Assembly: GCF_025917685.1 (NCBI RefSeq) | Contig: NZ_CP089518.1 | Span: 807,001-871,000, forward strand | Source: Bacillus cereus | Lineage (GTDB): Bacteria > Bacillota > Bacilli > Bacillales > Bacillaceae_G | Reading direction: 5' to 3' | DNA: 64,000 nt | In this document: positions 23,629 to 31,698 of the stretch, in pieces | Numbering within the stretch: position 1 is the first letter of the stretch | Layout: each line of letters begins with the position of its first letter | Made by a program: the position numbers and the translations under genes | Notes under the pieces: generated by a model | Seen by the model: the letters and a program-made list of their open reading frames with translations, nothing else | The model's database searches: none | What the model was told of the DNA's origin: nothing

Positions 23629-24993
23629 ATGAAGAAAGAAGAGAGAATGGCCAAAGAGATTTCAGAGCAACTTGGGGGAGTAAAAAATATTCGCGGTATT
23701 GCTCATTGTATGACGAGACTGCGATTAACGCTTCATGATGGAAGTAAAGTGAATATGGACCTTTTGAAAAAGGTTGAAGGGGTTATGGGCGTTATTGAAG
23801 ATGAGACGCTTCAAGTTGTTGTTGGACCAGGGACAGTAAATAAAGTAGCAGCTGAAATGGAAGGGTTAACGGGACTGCGAATTGGTGAGGTGGCAGATCA
23901 TCACCTTGAAGATCTTGGGCAAGAGATGAAGTCAGAAATTAAGAAGAAAAATAATACACCAGTGAAAAACTTTTTAAGAAAAATAGGAAGTATTTTCATT
24001 CCATTAATTCCGGGTCTTGTTGCGTCAGGAATTATAAACGGAGTTGCTAACTTTGCGAAAAATGCCGGTGCTGATCCGAATGCTACATGGCTACAAATGT
24101 TACTACTCATTGGCGGCGGTATCTTTACATTTTTAGGGATTTTAGTCGGCTGGAATACAGCGAAAGAATTTGGCGGGACACCAGTTCTTGGGGCAATTGC
24201 AGGTATTTTAATTTTCAACCCAGCGATGGCGAATGTGAAATTATTTGGTGAAGCAATGGTACCTGGCCGGGGCGGATTGTTTGCAGTTATTTTTGCAGCA
24301 TGGCTTATGGTTGTAGTGGAAAGACAAGTTCGAAAAGCAGTGCCAAATGCAGTGGATATTATCGTAACACCACTTATTACTGTATTAGTTGTAAGCATAG
24401 TAACGATGTTAGCAATTCAGCCAGTTGCTGGTTTCTTATCTGAAGGAATTACAAGCGGAATTAATGCGATTTTAAATATTGGCGGAGCGTTTGCTGGAGC
24501 TGTGCTTGCCGGAACATTTTTACCTCTCGTTATGGTCGGATTGCATCACGGTTTAACACCGATTCATATGGAATTTATTAATCAAACGCACGTAACGCCT
24601 TTATTACCAGTATTGGCAATGGCGGGTGCTGGGCAAGTAGGAGCAGCGATTGCGATTTTTGTGAAAACAAAAAACAAACGACTTCGTAATGTAATTAAAG
24701 GTGCATTACCAGTTGGTTTTTTAGGAATTGGCGAACCATTATTATACGGGGTTACATTACCACTTGGGAAACCGTTTCTTACTGCTTGTCTAGGAGCCGC
24801 TGTTGGTGGTGCATTCCAAGCAGTCATGAAAACAGCAGCACTCGGAATCGGTGTATCAGGATTATCATTAATTCCGTTAATTGCTGATAATAAATATTTA
24901 TTATATTTCCTTGGATTAGTAGTTGCATATACTTTCGGTTTCATCTTTACGTACTTCTTCGGCTTTAAAGAAGAAATGGCAGAAAATATATAG
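23629..24993 (+). CDS. murP: PTS EIIBC component for N-acetylmuramic acid (MurP)
   Basis: A 454-residue PTS permease. The IIB domain (about 1-90) carries the phosphorylatable Cys in IAHCMTRLRLTLHD. The IIC domain (about 110-450) has about ten helices and the family motif VGLHHGLTPIHMEF. It lacks an IIA domain, as does B. subtilis MurP, so it must take phosphate from a separate EIIA. Product is MurNAc-6-P (or its disaccharide phosphate), the substrate of the neighbours MurQ and MupG. ATG follows AGGGAGGGG. Confidence 0.9.
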   Translation: MKKEERMAKEISEQLGGVKNIRGIAHCMTRLRLTLHDGSKVNMDLLKKVEGVMGVIEDETLQVVVGPGTVNKVAAEMEGLTGLRIGEVADHHLEDLGQEMKSEIKKKNNTPVKNFLRKIGSIFIPLIPGLVASGIINGVANFAKNAGADPNATWLQMLLLIGGGIFTFLGILVGWNTAKEFGGTPVLGAIAGILIFNPAMANVKLFGEAMVPGRGGLFAVIFAAWLMVVVERQVRKAVPNAVDIIVTPLITVLVVSIVTMLAIQPVAGFLSEGITSGINAILNIGGAFAGAVLAGTFLPLVMVGLHHGLTPIHMEFINQTHVTPLLPVLAMAGAGQVGAAIAIFVKTKNKRLRNVIKGALPVGFLGIGEPLLYGVTLPLGKPFLTACLGAAVGGAFQAVMKTAALGIGVSGLSLIPLIADNKYLLYFLGLVVAYTFGFIFTYFFGFKEEMAENI

Positions 24994-25026
24994 AAAAAGA
25001 GAAAGGGGATTCCTTTCTCTTTTTCT
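24992..25026 (+). terminator. Perfect hairpin between murP and mupG
   Basis: A 15-base arm (AGAAAAAGAGAAAGG) and its exact complement enclose a GGATT loop, starting at the murP stop. The 3' arm is U-rich (CTCTTTTTCT). It may cause partial termination or protect the murQP transcript. Confidence 0.6.
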
Positions 25027-25048
25027 ATTAATAGAGAGGGAGATTTAT

Positions 25049-26122
25049 ATGATAGGAGTTTCAATTTATCTTTCAAAAGAGAGAGTAGAGAAACAAGAAG
25101 AGTGGTTGAAAGTAGCGAAGGAAAACGGATTTTCATCTATTTTCACATCACTTCATATTCCAGAAGATGATCCAAATACGTATAAAGAGTTAATTCAAAT
25201 ACTTGGGAAACAAGCTCTCGAAAATGAAATGGAGTTAATGGTTGATGTCTCTCCGAAATCGTTACATCATTTAGGAATATCGTATGAAAATGTGGAAGAG
25301 TTAGTAGAGTGGGGTATTACTGGTTTACGAATGGATTATGGCATCACGCCGAAAGAAATTGCACGCGTATCCCATAAGATGAAAGTAGCTTTAAATGCGA
25401 GTACGATTACAGAATCATTTTGGAAAGAGTTACTTACGGAAAATATACGAGTAGATCGTGTAGAAGCGTGGCATAATTTTTATCCGCGTCCAGAAACAGG
25501 ACTAGCAAAGTCATTTTTACAAAAACAAAATAAGTATTTACATGAGTGCGGAATAAAAACGATGGCATTTATTCCGGGAGATGGTGAAAAACGTGGTCCG
25601 TTATATGAAGGGTTACCGACGTTAGAAAAACACCGCTATATGCGGCCGCTTGAAGCGTATTTAGAACTTGTGCAAGAGTGTGACGTCGATAAAGTGCTAA
25701 TTGGGGATATAAGCGGGAGCATAGAAAGTGTACAAGAAATCGCAATTGCGAGTAATGGGATTATTCCAGTGCGATATCAATCATTTATAAATGATAGCGA
25801 CACTATACAACTGTTAGAACGAGTGCATACGAACCGGCTTGATCCAGCTCGTGATGTCATTCGCTCTGTAGAATCGCGTGAAGAAAATAAAGTTGTATTA
25901 CAACCGATGAATACAATGTCAAGAAAGAAAGGCAGCATTACAATTGATAATGAATTGTACGGTAGATATGCTGGAGAAATGCAAATTGTTATAAGTGGTT
26001 TGCCTGAAGATGGGAAAGTGAATGTTGTTGGAATGGTTGTAGAAGAGGACGTGTCTTTATTGCCGTATATTGATGCTGGAAAAAAGTTTCAATTTTTTCT
26101 GTATGATAGAGTAAAAGCTTGA
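25049..26122 (+). CDS. mupG: DUF871 protein, probable 6-phospho-N-acetylmuramidase MupG
   Basis: A 357-residue protein with an N-terminal TIM-barrel (about 1-240; SIYLS, LMVDVSPKSL, GLRMDYGI, NASTI, AWHNFYPRPETGLAKSF, KTMAFIPGDGEKRGPLYEGLPTLE) and a small C-terminal beta domain. In Staphylococcus aureus the DUF871 enzyme MupG hydrolyses MurNAc-6P-GlcNAc delivered by MurP; the same gene set here supports that role. ATG 25049 follows GAGAGGGAG. It is the last gene of the mur operon. Confidence 0.9.
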   Translation: MIGVSIYLSKERVEKQEEWLKVAKENGFSSIFTSLHIPEDDPNTYKELIQILGKQALENEMELMVDVSPKSLHHLGISYENVEELVEWGITGLRMDYGITPKEIARVSHKMKVALNASTITESFWKELLTENIRVDRVEAWHNFYPRPETGLAKSFLQKQNKYLHECGIKTMAFIPGDGEKRGPLYEGLPTLEKHRYMRPLEAYLELVQECDVDKVLIGDISGSIESVQEIAIASNGIIPVRYQSFINDSDTIQLLERVHTNRLDPARDVIRSVESREENKVVLQPMNTMSRKKGSITIDNELYGRYAGEMQIVISGLPEDGKVNVVGMVVEEDVSLLPYIDAGKKFQFFLYDRVKA

Positions 26123-26143
26123 ATTAGCGCTATTTTGTAAAAG

Positions 26144-26175
26144 ACATTATTCGTAAAACGGATAATGTTTTTTGT
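26144..26175 (+). terminator. Terminator after mupG
   Basis: ACATTAT and ATAATGT arms extended by CG pairs, followed by TTTTTTG. Confidence 0.75.
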
Positions 26176-26274
26176 TTTCTTTAAAAAAAGCATTTGACGA
26201 ATGAAAAGAAATACCGTATTGTTTTGTCTTGTGAATAAATGTTCACCATAACAAAACAAAAAGGAGAGTTCAAA

Positions 26275-26679
26275 ATGAATCAACATATTGGGAATTTAAT
26301 TATTCGTATCGTGTTAGGAGTTACGTTCTTTGCACACGGTTTAGCAAAGTTTCAATCAGGTATAGATAACGTAGCAGGATGGTTTACAAGCATCGGTTTA
26401 CCAGGTGGTCTTGCGTATGGCGTAGCAACTGTTGAATTAGTCGGTGGTATATTATTAATTATCGGTTTAGGTGTACGATATGTAGGATTGTTATTCGCTC
26501 TTATTTTAGCTGGAGCTATCGTAAAGGTAAATGGAGCAGCAGGATTATTAGGAGATGGAAAGAATCCAGGGTATGAATTAGATCTTGCGTTATTATCAAT
26601 GGGTGCGTACTTATTCGTTGTAAAAGCAGAAGGATATGTAGATCGTTTCTTAAAAGAGAAAGTAATGAAAACGAAGTAA
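26275..26679 (+). CDS. DoxX family membrane protein
   Basis: A 134-residue protein with four membrane helices and the DoxX signature: IRIVLGVTFFAHGLAKFQSG, then WFTSIGLPGGLAYGVATVELVGGILLIIGLGVR. DoxX proteins are often linked to quinone, catechol or thiol stress in Bacilli, but their chemistry is unknown. ATG follows AAGGAGAG. A palindrome-covered promoter for the next gene lies just after the stop. Confidence 0.85.
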   Translation: MNQHIGNLIIRIVLGVTFFAHGLAKFQSGIDNVAGWFTSIGLPGGLAYGVATVELVGGILLIIGLGVRYVGLLFALILAGAIVKVNGAAGLLGDGKNPGYELDLALLSMGAYLFVVKAEGYVDRFLKEKVMKTK

Positions 26680-26696
26680 ATTTTATTTATAAATTG

Positions 26697-26725
26697 TTGA
26701 CTTAAAGAGTTATTGTAACTATAAT
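26697..26725 (+). promoter_or_regulatory. Sigma-A promoter covered by a palindrome
   Basis: TTGACT, a 17-base spacer and TATAAT. The -10 box lies at the centre of the palindrome at 26708-26738. Confidence 0.75.
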
Positions 26726-26738
26726 AGTTACAATAACT
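26708..26738. promoter_or_regulatory. 31-base perfect palindrome, operator copy 1
   Basis: Two 15-base arms (AGTTATTGTAACTAT and its complement) around a single A. The core TGTAACT-N5-AGTTACA is shared with copy 2 at 26779-26799. A repressor bound here would cover the -10 box. Confidence 0.7.
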
Positions 26739-26765
26739 GGATTAAGAATAAAATAATTTGAATAT

Positions 26766-26812
26766 TTTTTTACACAAGATGTAACTAATCCAGTTACATC
26801 TTGTGTAAAAAA
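26766..26812. promoter_or_regulatory. Long inverted repeat, operator copy 2 / leader hairpin
   Basis: Two 21-base perfect arms around AATCC. The centre again reads TGTAACT-N5-AGTTACA. It lies in the 5' leader of the SnoaL-like gene, ending 24 bases before its start. No U-run follows the hairpin, so it is not a simple terminator. Confidence 0.65.
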
Positions 26813-26836
26813 TAAATAAACGAGGGAGGAAGTACT

Positions 26837-27238
26837 ATGCTTAAATCAAATTTAGAAATTATTCAAGGCACGTATGAAGGATCAGCTTCTTCGAATGCAA
26901 AACATTTAGCAGAAGCCCTCTCTGAAAAAGTAGAATGGACAGAGGCAAAAGGTTTCCCGTACGGCGGAACGTATATAGGTACAGAGGCTATAATGGAAAA
27001 TGTATTTAGTCGTTTAGGATCAGAATGGGATGATTATAAAGCGAGTGTAAATACGTATCATGAAGTAAACGGAAAAGATGTAATTATTGCTGAAGGTGTT
27101 TATTCAGGAGTTTATAAAGAAACGGGAAAATTGTTTGAAGCAGAATTTGTTCATATATGGCAGCTTGAAAATGGAAAAATCATAAAATTTAAGCAATATG
27201 TGGATAGTTATATTGTGCGAGAAGCGATGAAGGTTTAA
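26837..27238 (+). CDS. SnoaL/NTF2-like protein
   Basis: A 133-residue protein of the NTF2-like fold: N-terminal helices, a strand pair around VEWTEAKGFPYGGTYIG, and the last strands VIIAEGVYSGVYKETGKLFEAEFVHIWQLENGKIIKFKQYVDS, which are typical of SnoaL-like proteins. Such proteins are small-molecule isomerases, cyclases or binding proteins; the ligand is unknown. ATG follows CGAGGGAGGAAG. The two-operator leader implies tight control by a dimeric regulator. Confidence 0.78.
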   Translation: MLKSNLEIIQGTYEGSASSNAKHLAEALSEKVEWTEAKGFPYGGTYIGTEAIMENVFSRLGSEWDDYKASVNTYHEVNGKDVIIAEGVYSGVYKETGKLFEAEFVHIWQLENGKIIKFKQYVDSYIVREAMKV

Positions 27239-27250
27239 AATGGAATAAGG

Positions 27251-27295
27251 AAACAAATGGAATCGGCTGTGCGCAGGCGATTCCATTTGTTTATG
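27251..27295 (+). terminator. Terminator after the SnoaL-like gene
   Basis: AAACAAATGGAATCG and CGATTCCATTTGTTT arms with a 12-base loop; the T-run is short. Confidence 0.65.
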
Positions 27296-27325
27296 TGATT
27301 ATTAGGGGAATGGGGAATACATAAT

Positions 27326-27808
27326 ATGAAAAAATGGATTATAGGGACAATTACAATGATTGTAATTGCGATAGGAGCTGTATTCGGTGTTACGAAACTT
27401 CTTAATTATATAGAAAAAGAGGAGAAGAGTCTGAAAGCACAAAATGTAACGGGGCAACAAGGGAAGAAAGAAAAGGAAGAGAAGCAACAAGCTAGTGAAG
27501 ATGAAATTATTTCTACCATGCATAGGATGGTACATCAAAAAGTGAAATCCTCTGAAAAATGGGGATTTATTGAAATGACAAATAAGGAAATTCGTAGTGC
27601 GAAGGAAGCAGTAGAAAGCAGTACAAATTTTAAAAATAAATCAAAGTTACTTGCTACTTTGGAGCGCTGGGAGAAAGGGGATTTTTCACAAACGGTTGAG
27701 GAGCATAACTTTTTGTGGGAAATTCAAGGTGGTGATACTGGAAAGGCAACAGAACGTTTATCGCCAGAAGAAGAAAAGAAGTATGTGAAAGAAATGAAAG
27801 GTAAATAA
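27326..27808 (+). CDS. Membrane-anchored protein, possibly DUF6241
   Basis: A 160-residue protein with one N-terminal membrane helix (IIGTITMIVIAIGAVFGV), a Lys/Glu/Gln-rich linker (about 30-55) and a C-terminal helical domain (DEIISTMHRMVHQKV ... WEIQGGDTGKATERLSPEEEKKY). The pattern of a charged linker and an MHxMxHQKV stretch resembles DUF6241 proteins of Bacilli, whose function is unknown. The ribosome binding site is weak (GGGGAATGGGGAAT). Confidence 0.6.
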   Translation: MKKWIIGTITMIVIAIGAVFGVTKLLNYIEKEEKSLKAQNVTGQQGKKEKEEKQQASEDEIISTMHRMVHQKVKSSEKWGFIEMTNKEIRSAKEAVESSTNFKNKSKLLATLERWEKGDFSQTVEEHNFLWEIQGGDTGKATERLSPEEEKKYVKEMKGK

Positions 27809-27839
27809 AAACATCGCCACTTTGGTGGCGATGTTTTTC
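27806..27839. terminator. Bidirectional terminator
   Basis: AACATCGCCAC and GTGGCGATGTT arms with A-run and T-run on either side, between convergent genes. Confidence 0.85.
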
Positions 27840-27840
27840 A

Positions 27841-28752
27841 TTAAGAATGCTTTCGCACTAAAGCTCCAGTTGGCTGCGAAGCAACGGTTTTAAAATGAGA
27901 AAATAAATAACATCCTGTCACGACGATAATTGTCCCGAAAATTTGAATCCATGTTAGTTTTTCTCCAAGGAAAATAAATGCTAAAATAGCTGTAAAAATT
28001 GGATTGAAATTTAGAAAAATGCCCGATGCAGTAGCTCCTAATTTCTGTACACCAATGTTCCAAAATACCATACAAAGGACCGTTGAAATCAATCCTGTAT
28101 ATAAAAGTGATGTTATGAAGGAAGAATTAATATTGGAAACAGTGAAGCTACCTATGTTAAATGGAAGCAATAAAATGACGCCAAAAATGCCAGAATATAA
28201 CGTCGCCATTAGTGGTGTAACTGTTTTTGTCGCCCATTTACTACAAACAGAATAAATGCCCCAAATACAAACTGCTGCAATCATCCATAAATCGCCGCTA
28301 TTAAAATGTAGTGAAAATAAAAGAGCGAAATTTCCTTTCAAAAGAACAAGGATGACCCCGGAAAATGAAAGAATCATAGAAAGAATTTGAAGTGTATTTA
28401 CTTTTTCTTTTAGAAATAACACAGAAAATAATGCAATCGAAATAGCGTTCAATGTAGAAATAAGACCTACATTCGTTGCGGATGTTTTTTCTAGTGCTAA
28501 AAATTGAAAAATGTTAAAAAGAACGACTCCTGAAATTCCCATAAGTATTAACGGAAGTATTGCAGAGCGTGGTGGAATGATTTTCTTCTCTTTAAACCAT
28601 ACCATTGGTAATAAACAAATGATCGCAATTATCCATCTTAAACTTGTCAGTGTCATTGGAGACGCATGATCGACGAGTGATTTCCCAACGACGAAATTCC
28701 CTCCCCATAATAAGCTTGTTAATAATAGTAAAAAGACATAAAAATAAGGCAC
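27841..28752 (-). CDS. EamA/DMT family transporter
   Basis: A 303-residue carrier with ten membrane helices in two EamA halves. The first half contains LLWGGNFVVGKSLVDHASPMTLTSLRW, the second VCIWGIYSVCSKWATKTVTPLM and FLGEKLTWIQIFGTIIVVTGCYL. GTG 28752 follows AAAGGGG; an upstream ATG (28803) has no ribosome binding site. It is divergent from an Lrp-type regulator, so it may export an amino acid or related metabolite under its control (inference). Confidence 0.82.
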   Translation of the reverse strand: MPYFYVFLLLLTSLLWGGNFVVGKSLVDHASPMTLTSLRWIIAIICLLPMVWFKEKKIIPPRSAILPLILMGISGVVLFNIFQFLALEKTSATNVGLISTLNAISIALFSVLFLKEKVNTLQILSMILSFSGVILVLLKGNFALLFSLHFNSGDLWMIAAVCIWGIYSVCSKWATKTVTPLMATLYSGIFGVILLLPFNIGSFTVSNINSSFITSLLYTGLISTVLCMVFWNIGVQKLGATASGIFLNFNPIFTAILAFIFLGEKLTWIQIFGTIIVVTGCYLFSHFKTVASQPTGALVRKHS

Positions 28753-28957
28753 ACTAAAAACCCCTTTGTTGAAATAAGAATGAACTGTAAATAATTTTAG
28801 CATTTTTCTTTATTATCTAATATATTCTTTTGTATAATGATAAAAACTCGATAAAATGTTTCGTTAGAAATCTTATTTACAGAAAAACATTCAGTTTTAT
28901 ATAAGTTATGAGATGTTTCTTCGAATAATCGTCGGTAAGAAAAAAGGGGGAATTTTG

Positions 28958-29452
28958 ATGGAGTCATCTGTTATTAAGGTGTTAGATGATTTGGATATAC
29001 AAATTTTAGATATACTGCAAAAGGAGTCGCAAGTAAGTAATGCGGAACTTGCACGCCGCGTTAATTTATCACCAGCTGCGATGCATGCACGAATAAAAAG
29101 ATTAGATGGGGAAGGATTTATTGATAAGCAAGTCGCAATTTTAAACCAAGAAAAGCTAGGTTTTGATTTACTTTGCTTTATTTTTATGAGCACGAATATT
29201 CATCAGTATGAAAAGCTTGAAGTGTTAGAACGAGAATTAGAATCTATGCCTGAAGTGTTAGAATGTCACTGTTTAACAGGAGAGTATGATTATTTATTAA
29301 AAGTTGCGAATCGTGATCGTAAGGAACTGGAGCATTTTATTAGAAAGCTGAATAAGCTTGGTATTACACGGATACAGACGAGTTTAGCACTTCGCGAAAT
29401 TAAATATTCGACGGTATTACCGATACGAAATGAAGAACCAAGCACGAAATAG
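28958..29452 (+). CDS. Lrp/AsnC family transcriptional regulator
   Basis: A 164-residue regulator. The N-terminal helix-turn-helix reads DLDIQILDILQKESQVSNAELARRVNLSPAAMHARIKRL. The C-terminal RAM/AsnC ligand domain follows (CFIFMSTNIHQYEKL, ECHCLTGEYDYLLKV). ATG 28958 follows AAAGGGGGAA. It likely controls itself and the divergent EamA transporter in response to an amino acid; no operator was assigned. Confidence 0.85.
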   Translation: MESSVIKVLDDLDIQILDILQKESQVSNAELARRVNLSPAAMHARIKRLDGEGFIDKQVAILNQEKLGFDLLCFIFMSTNIHQYEKLEVLERELESMPEVLECHCLTGEYDYLLKVANRDRKELEHFIRKLNKLGITRIQTSLALREIKYSTVLPIRNEEPSTK

Positions 29453-29470
29453 AGTGCTTGGTTCTTGTTT
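29433..29470 (+). terminator. Terminator overlapping the lrp-like stop
   Basis: AAGAACCAAGCAC and GTGCTTGGTTCTT arms, followed by GTTTG. Confidence 0.75.
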
Positions 29471-29589
29471 GTGTAAAATTCAGAAAAATAATTGACGAGG
29501 AGAAAAGAGGATTGTATTATTATATAAAATTACGAATTAATATTCATTTGTTTTTATAAATATTAATGTGCTGGGTAAGGGGATATAAT

Positions 29590-30045
29590 ATGAAAATTTG
29601 TAATGCAGTTACAAGTGATGTGAAAGAGATTTATAACTTAATTGAAGTGTACGCGAAAGAGGGAGTTGTTTTGCCACGTTCTCTCTTGTCTCTTTATCAA
29701 TATTTACAATGTTTATATGTCATGAAAGAAGAAGAGAATGTTATTGGAGTTGCTGGTTTACACGTATTAGGAGAGGATCTTGCAGAAGTACGATCGTTAG
29801 TAGTTTCGCATACATATGCAGGAAAAGGGATAGGACGTAAGTTAGTGAATCATGTAATGAATGAGGCGGCAAAGATAAAAGTGAACAGGGTAATCTCTTT
29901 AACATATGAAACGGAATTTTTTCAAAAGTGCGGGTTTGATTTTGTGAATAGAGAAGCATTACCAGAAAAAGTGTGGATTGATTGTAGACATTGTCCAAAA
30001 GTTGATTATTGTGATGAGGTGGCGATGATACGGTATGTTGGGTGA
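29590..30045 (+). CDS. GNAT acetyltransferase resembling short ArgA-type proteins
   Basis: A 151-residue GNAT protein. The acetyl-CoA site is VRSLVVSHTYAGKGIGRKLVNHVM, and FFQKCGFDFVNREALPEKVWIDCRHCPKVDYCDEVAMI is the Cys-rich ending of short N-acetylglutamate-synthase-like proteins (CRHCPKxxxC). The substrate may be glutamate or another amino acid; no arginine genes are adjacent. ATG 29590 has a weak site (AAGGGGATATA). Confidence 0.72.
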   Translation: MKICNAVTSDVKEIYNLIEVYAKEGVVLPRSLLSLYQYLQCLYVMKEEENVIGVAGLHVLGEDLAEVRSLVVSHTYAGKGIGRKLVNHVMNEAAKIKVNRVISLTYETEFFQKCGFDFVNREALPEKVWIDCRHCPKVDYCDEVAMIRYVG

Positions 30046-30054
30046 AATTTTTAG

Positions 30055-30095
30055 AGAGAAAAAAGGCCCACTATTATTTAAGAAATAGTGGGTAT
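30055..30095. terminator. Bidirectional terminator
   Basis: CCCACTATT and AATAGTGGG arms between convergent genes; on the minus strand CCTTTTTTT follows. Confidence 0.75.
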
Positions 30096-30123
30096 CTATA
30101 TTTTAGTAAGGAAAGAGATGTTG

Positions 30124-30894
30124 TTAAGAATTTGAATTCGTTTGTCTCACTGCAAAATTAAAAATGGGATTTTTAAGCTCATAGTTATAAGTAGAACCAT
30201 CGACAAGTCCTACAACTTTATCGCTATCATAAAGGTCGAGCATAAATTGTGCCATTTGTTTTGCAGTGTGGAATTTTGGTACAACATTATCGTATTGGAA
30301 TTCATCAATATCAAATGAGCGTTTTGCGAACTCTGTTTCAGTTGCAGCAGGAGCTAAAACTTTTGCTTTTAATTTTGCACCTTGTTCTTTCAGTTCGTGA
30401 GATAATCCTTCTGTAAATGCACTTACATAGAATTTTGTAGCGCAATACGTAACAGCATCAGCCACAATCGTATATCCACCGCCCGATGAAACGTTAATAA
30501 GCTGTGTTCCATCAACCATTGAATAATCTCGAACGAAAAGGGAAGAGAGTATTGTTAGTGCTTCTATATTTACATGCAACATCGTTTCTATTTTATTTAA
30601 ATTTTGTTCGGCAATTGAGGCGAAATTTCCAAAACCTGCGTTGTTAATCCACGTTTCAATTTGAAAAGTTTGTAGGCTTTCATAAAGTTTATAAACATTT
30701 TCAGTGACGGATAAATCAGTTCTTCGAATGACAACATCCAAATCTGGATGCATTTCGTTAATTTTTAATTTTAATCCGTCTAATTCTTCTTGTCTTCGAG
30801 CTACAAGTATTACATTTTTTCCGCGAGATGCAAAGGCTAAAGCTGCTTCATAGCCAATTCCGGAACTAGCACCAGTAATAACAGTATATTTCAT
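30124..30894 (-). CDS. SDR family oxidoreductase
   Basis: A 256-residue classical short-chain dehydrogenase/reductase. Seen are the NAD(P) motif TGASSGIG, NNAGFG, the catalytic Ser in INVSSGGG and the YCATK catalytic Tyr/Lys. The Arg residues after the glycine motif (VARRQEE) favour NADP. ATG 30894 follows AGGGGGA. It is divergent from a MerR regulator and its promoter has the stretched 19-base spacer over a MerR-type palindrome, so it is the regulator's likely target. Substrate unknown. Confidence 0.85.
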   Translation of the reverse strand: MKYTVITGASSGIGYEAALAFASRGKNVILVARRQEELDGLKLKINEMHPDLDVVIRRTDLSVTENVYKLYESLQTFQIETWINNAGFGNFASIAEQNLNKIETMLHVNIEALTILSSLFVRDYSMVDGTQLINVSSGGGYTIVADAVTYCATKFYVSAFTEGLSHELKEQGAKLKAKVLAPAATETEFAKRSFDIDEFQYDNVVPKFHTAKQMAQFMLDLYDSDKVVGLVDGSTYNYELKNPIFNFAVRQTNSNS

Positions 30895-30936
30895 ATAAAA
30901 TCCCCCTAAGTTCAAATTAATTTAGTATGGTTAGAT

Positions 30937-30967
30937 TGTATTTGTTAGAGTATACTCTAAGTCAAAT
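30937..30967 (-). promoter_or_regulatory. MerR-type promoter/operator of the SDR gene
   Basis: On the minus strand TTGACT and TACAAT are 19 bases apart, with the perfect palindrome TTAGAGTATACTCTAA (30945-30960) in the spacer. Overlong spacers with a palindrome are characteristic of MerR-activated promoters. Confidence 0.75.
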
Positions 30968-31025
30968 GTTTTTTATAAAGCAGTCAAATATATGATGGTA
31001 AATGGCAAGTGGAGGGAGTATGAGT

Positions 31026-31385
31026 ATGTACACAATTAGTGAGGTAGCTAAATTATTAGGAGTGAGCACACATACATTACGTTATTATGAAAAAGAGAAC
31101 ATATTAATTGCAAATCGCGATACAAATGGGAATCGAATGTATGAAGAATCACATATAAAGTGGTTGCAGTTTGTAATGAAGTTAAAACAAACGCAAATGC
31201 CGATAGCGAAAATAAGGGAATACGCTAGATTATATACAGAAGGAGAGCACACAACGGAAGCTCGTTTACAACTTTTAGAAGATCATAAAAAATCTATTCA
31301 AACTCAAAGAGAAAACTTAGTAATTACAGAGAAGATGCTTGAAAATAAAATTATCGCATACAAGGACTCGTTAGAAAGTAAATAG
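31026..31385 (+). CDS. MerR family transcriptional regulator
   Basis: A 119-residue regulator with the MerR winged helix (MYTISEVAKLLGVSTHTLRYYEKENIL), followed by a wing and dimerising coiled coil (about 75-119). It has no metal-binding Cys residues, so it falls in the aldehyde/electrophile or drug-type group rather than metal MerR. ATG 31026 has GGAGGG nine bases upstream; 31020 is an alternative. Target: the divergent SDR gene. Confidence 0.82.
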   Translation: MYTISEVAKLLGVSTHTLRYYEKENILIANRDTNGNRMYEESHIKWLQFVMKLKQTQMPIAKIREYARLYTEGEHTTEARLQLLEDHKKSIQTQRENLVITEKMLENKIIAYKDSLESK

Positions 31386-31646
31386 CGTACAAAATATTTC
31401 GTTCTTTGTTGCATGTTGAAAAGGGAGTACAGGTCTTTGTTTTGGAGTTTATCTATGAGTATTTTATTATAATGTGCCGATAAATTAAAAAAGAGCAGTT
31501 AGCTAAAAGCAACTGCTCGATTCAAAGGGATCTCCAAGGGGGAATGGAGAAAATATTTTGTTACTACCATTATTAACAGATTATTGAGAAATATACATAT
31601 GGATTTAAGAAATTTAAAATATTATTTGGTTAATAGAATCCGGGTG
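31386..31646. other. Gene-free stretch with a minus-strand hairpin unit
   Basis: No protein gene was seen between the MerR gene and the SMR promoter. Its main structure is the minus-strand terminator and C-rich segment annotated as a candidate small RNA. Confidence 0.4.
31487..31585 (-). ncRNA. Candidate small RNA with terminator
   Basis: On the minus strand GAGCAGTT and AACTGCTC-type arms (31493-31518) are followed by TTTTTT, yet no gene ends there. Upstream is a C-rich single-stranded-looking stretch (CCATTCCCCCTTGGAGATCCC) that could pair with GGGGG ribosome binding sites, similar in style to FsrA-type RNAs. A weak TATATT -10 lies near 31590. No homology is claimed. Confidence 0.4.
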
Positions 31647-31676
31647 TTGACACTTTATCAATTGGTCATGTAGAAT
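31647..31676 (+). promoter_or_regulatory. Sigma-A promoter of the SMR operon
   Basis: TTGACA, an 18-base spacer and TAGAAT; operator A begins six bases later. Confidence 0.65.
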
Positions 31677-31681
31677 ATTTA

Positions 31682-31698
31682 TGAATGACATTCAGTCA
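31682..31698. promoter_or_regulatory. TetR-type operator A
   Basis: TGAATGACATTCAGTCA, a 17-base site at the SMR promoter start point; it shares half-sites with operators B, C and D. Confidence 0.55.

Noticed and set aside
23901..24398. A 165-residue minus-strand frame inside murP
   Set aside because: It lies wholly antisense to a well-supported PTS gene and has no ribosome binding site or recognisable domain.
26766..26812. Reading the 21-base-pair inverted repeat as a rho-independent terminator
   Set aside because: The runs of T and A are inside the stem arms, A-rich sequence follows on both strands, and it lies in the leader of an intact gene with a promoter directly upstream.
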